7,499 nt of DNA from the NCBI GenBank assembly GCA_025935515.1, contig JAICVC010000103.1, forward strand, positions 1 to 7,499, written 5' to 3'. Shown here one piece after another: positions 5,967 to 7,499 of this stretch. The notes below the pieces were generated by a model. The model had not been told where the DNA came from. It was given only the letters and a program-made list of their open reading frames with translations, and searched no databases. How positions within the stretch are numbered: position 1 is the first letter of the stretch; every line of letters starts with the position of its first letter. Position numbers and translations under genes: made by a program. Source of the DNA: Sphingomonas sp. (GTDB taxonomy: Bacteria; Pseudomonadota; Alphaproteobacteria; Sphingomonadales; Sphingomonadaceae).

Positions 5967-6575
5967 ATGTTCACCGGGATCGTCACCGACGTCGGCAAGG
6001 TCCGAAGTGCCGAGCAGCGCGGCGATCTTCGGCTGCAAATCGGCACGTCATACGACCTCGACACGGTCGATCTCGGGGCGTCGGTTGCCTGCTCCGGTGT
6101 CTGCCTGACGGTGGTCGACAAGGGCGATGACTGGTTCGCGGTCGATGTGTCTGCCGAAACCATCTCCAGGACCGCCGCCGACCACTGGCGCGAGGGCGCG
6201 AGGCTCAACCTCGAACGCGCGCTGCGCCTCGGCGACGAGCTCGGCGGCCATATCGTTACGGGCCACGTCGATGCCGTTTCCACAATCGTCGGCGCCTGTG
6301 CGGAGGGCGATTCGACGCGAATCGATCTCAGCGTCCCAAAGGCGCTCGCGCCGATGATCGCGCCCAAGGGATCGGTCACACTCGATGGAGTCTCGCTCAC
6401 GGTCAACGACGTGCGCGCTGCCGAGGATGGGAGCACGCACTTCGCGGTCAACATCATTCCCCACACGGCCCAGCACACGACTCTCTTCGAACTGGCTGCC
6501 GGGCAACAATTGAATGTCGAAGTCGACGTGCTCGCCCGCTATCTCGACCGATTGATGGCCGCCCGCGCACAGTAA
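5967..6575 (+). CDS. ribE: Riboflavin synthase (alpha subunit type)
   Basis: This 202-residue cytoplasmic enzyme dismutates two 6,7-dimethyl-8-ribityllumazine molecules into riboflavin and the pyrimidinedione intermediate; the family is a homotrimer. The two-fold internal repeat of the family is visible. The first barrel has MFTGIVTDVG (1-10), CSGVCLTV (42-49), and VSAETISRT (61-69). The second has LGGHIVTGHVD (92-102), LDGVSLTVN (139-147) and VNIIPHTAQHTTL (161-173). The tail DVLARYLDRL matches the C-terminal trimer helix. Length is normal. It starts 9 bases after the lipoprotein stop with no good ribosome binding site, so it probably depends on translation from upstream. Lumazine synthase (ribH), which supplies its substrate, is not in the window and may follow ribB. 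The symbol ribC is used for this gene in some species. Confidence 0.96.
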   Translation: MFTGIVTDVGKVRSAEQRGDLRLQIGTSYDLDTVDLGASVACSGVCLTVVDKGDDWFAVDVSAETISRTAADHWREGARLNLERALRLGDELGGHIVTGHVDAVSTIVGACAEGDSTRIDLSVPKALAPMIAPKGSVTLDGVSLTVNDVRAAEDGSTHFAVNIIPHTAQHTTLFELAAGQQLNVEVDVLARYLDRLMAARAQ

Positions 6576-6592
6576 AAACACCTCTGTCCCAC

Positions 6593-6620
6593 TTTTCATC
6601 ACATTTGAATGTGATATAGC
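6593..6620 (+). promoter_or_regulatory. Candidate ribB promoter
   Basis: TTTTCA at 6593-6598 (4 of 6 to TTGACA) and TATAGC at 6615-6620 (4 of 6 to TATAAT; GATATAGC also fits most of GCTANAWC) are 16 bases apart. The -10 ends 6 bases before the ribB ATG, the same distance as at nadE, which again suggests a leaderless mRNA. The 51-base ribE-ribB gap is the AT-richest piece nearby, in contrast to the tight or overlapping joints upstream, so ribB probably has its own transcription unit or a booster promoter. Matches are moderate and by eye. Confidence 0.45.
6598..6615. repeat. 18-bp palindrome in the ribB promoter spacer, candidate operator
   Basis: ATCACATTTGAATGTGAT reads as two perfect 8-base arms around the central TG. 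It fills the spacer between the proposed -35 and -10 and shares one base with each. This is a classical position for a repressor. The half-site TCACA/TGTGA is in the opposite order from a CRP site, so CRP is not favoured. The helix-turn-helix at the start of the adjacent RibB is a possible binder, which is inference from position only. Confidence 0.55.
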
Positions 6621-6626
6621 GATGAG

Positions 6627-7499
6627 ATGAGCACGACCCTGATCGAGCGCCTCAACGCCATCATTGAGACCGGGGAGGTCAGCCGGGCGGGCCTGGCTCG
6701 CGCCGCCGGGCTGCACCCCAACAGCCTCCGCAAGCTTGGGGCGCCCGACTGGAACCCGACCGCCGACACGCTCGGTCGGCTCGAAAAGCTGATTCAGCGC
6801 GGCAACGCCGAAGTGCTGGTCGGACCCGAGGAAATCATCAACGAAGCGCGCAACGGCCGCATGTACATCCTCGTCGACGACGAGAATCGCGAGAATGAGG
6901 GCGATCTCATCATCCCCGCGCAGATGGTGACACCCGAAGCCGTCAATTTCATGGCGCGCCACGGCCGCGGCCTGATTTGCCTCGCGCTGACCAGGGAACG
7001 CGCCGACCAGCTGGGCCTGGAGCCGATGGCGCGGACCAACCGCAGCCGCAACGAGACCGCGTTCACCGTCTCGATCGAGGCGAAGGATGGGATCACCACC
7101 GGGATCAGCGCCGCCGACCGGGCGCGGACCATCGCGGTCGCGATCGATGCGAGCTATGGCCCCGACGCGATCGTCTCACCTGGGCACGTCTTCCCGCTGA
7201 TAGCCAGGCCCGGCGGCGTGCTGGTCCGCGCCGGCCACACCGAGGCCGCGGTCGACGTCTCGCGCCTTGCCGGCCTTAATCCGAGCGGCGTGATCTGCGA
7301 GATCATGAAGGAAGACGGGACGATGGCGCGCATGGACGACCTCGTCGCCTTCGCCCAGCGCCACCGCCTCAAGATCGGCACCATCCGCGACCTGATCGCC
7401 TACCGGCTCAAGAAGGATCATCTGGTCGAGCGAGTGGCGACCAGCCCATTCGCCGCAAGCAGCGGCGCACGGTGGCAGGCGCAAGTGTTCCGCGACAAA
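6627..7499 (+). CDS. ribB: 3,4-dihydroxy-2-butanone 4-phosphate synthase with N-terminal helix-turn-helix, open at the right edge
   Basis: The frame runs 291 codons from ATG 6627 to the window edge with no stop. The core enzyme, about 64-270, converts ribulose 5-phosphate to formate and the four-carbon unit of riboflavin. It has LVDDENRENEGDL (82-94, with R88, E89, E91, D93), HGRGLICLAL, TAFTVSIEA, TTGISAADRA, SPGHVFPL (184-191), RAGHTEAAVD with H204, and CEIM with E225. From about 271 (SPFAASSGARWQAQVFRDK) the sequence enters what looks like a GTP cyclohydrolase II (RibA)-type domain; whether that domain is active cannot be seen. Unusually, residues 1-58 precede the enzyme and read as a helix-turn-helix of XRE type: ERLNAIIETG, then SRAGLARAAG, turn, HPNSLRKLG, then NPTADTLGRLEKLIQ. 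ATG 6622 leads to an immediate stop, so 6627 is the start. A palindrome lies in its promoter. Confidence 0.94.
   Translation, partial: MSTTLIERLNAIIETGEVSRAGLARAAGLHPNSLRKLGAPDWNPTADTLGRLEKLIQRGNAEVLVGPEEIINEARNGRMYILVDDENRENEGDLIIPAQMVTPEAVNFMARHGRGLICLALTRERADQLGLEPMARTNRSRNETAFTVSIEAKDGITTGISAADRARTIAVAIDASYGPDAIVSPGHVFPLIARPGGVLVRAGHTEAAVDVSRLAGLNPSGVICEIMKEDGTMARMDDLVAFAQRHRLKIGTIRDLIAYRLKKDHLVERVATSPFAASSGARWQAQVFRDK

Noticed and set aside
6622..6630. Two-codon reading frame ATG AGA TGA whose stop overlaps the ribB ATG, as a translational attenuator
   Set aside because: If the -10 at 6615-6620 is right, transcription starts at about 6627, so this ATG would not be in the mRNA. Such a short frame is easily random. 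It would deserve a second look only if the start maps upstream of 6622.
1..7499. Mobile elements, CRISPR arrays, phage or defence genes
   Set aside because: No transposase or integrase motif, regularly spaced repeat, or atypical composition is visible. All recognised genes are core metabolism or envelope functions.

Overview
The window looks like chromosomal DNA from a GC-rich alphaproteobacterium, most likely a sphingomonad (order Sphingomonadales). The grounds are by-eye only: about two thirds G+C, a nadE promoter that fits the Caulobacter-type housekeeping consensus (GCTANAWC at -10), a zinc-less GluRS of alphaproteobacterial style, a TonB with a proline-rich linker, and a rib gene order typical of this group. 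I could not run a database comparison. Coding density is high, and no stretch over 100 bases lies between genes.

Left part (1-3285): the 5' end of prs (PRPP synthetase) runs off the left edge on the minus strand. Back to back with it, nadE (glutamine-dependent NAD+ synthetase) and gltX (glutamyl-tRNA synthetase) run rightwards and overlap by the four bases ATGA. The 92-base prs/nadE gap holds two divergent promoters whose -35 elements almost touch. The nadE promoter sits so close to its ATG that the mRNA is probably leaderless.

Middle part (3286-4140): a single tonB-family gene with its own promoter region, a 13-bp palindrome that could be an operator, and a strong ribosome binding site. A perfect 10-bp-stem hairpin with a T-rich tail follows it and ends only four bases before the next start codon.

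Right part (4145-7499): a riboflavin biosynthesis cluster. The order is a small one-helix membrane protein of unknown function, ribD (deaminase/reductase), an unrecognised lipoprotein overlapping ribD by ATGA, ribE (riboflavin synthase), then a new promoter and ribB (3,4-dihydroxy-2-butanone 4-phosphate synthase), which is still open at the right edge and entering a RibA-like domain. RibD and RibB supply the two branches that lumazine synthase (not in the window) joins, and RibE makes riboflavin.

The most interesting point is ribB. Its protein starts with an extra domain of about 58 residues that reads as a helix-turn-helix. An 18-bp palindrome fills the spacer between the apparent -35 and -10 of its own promoter. 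No FMN riboswitch is visible. Together these suggest, as a hypothesis, an enzyme that represses its own gene.
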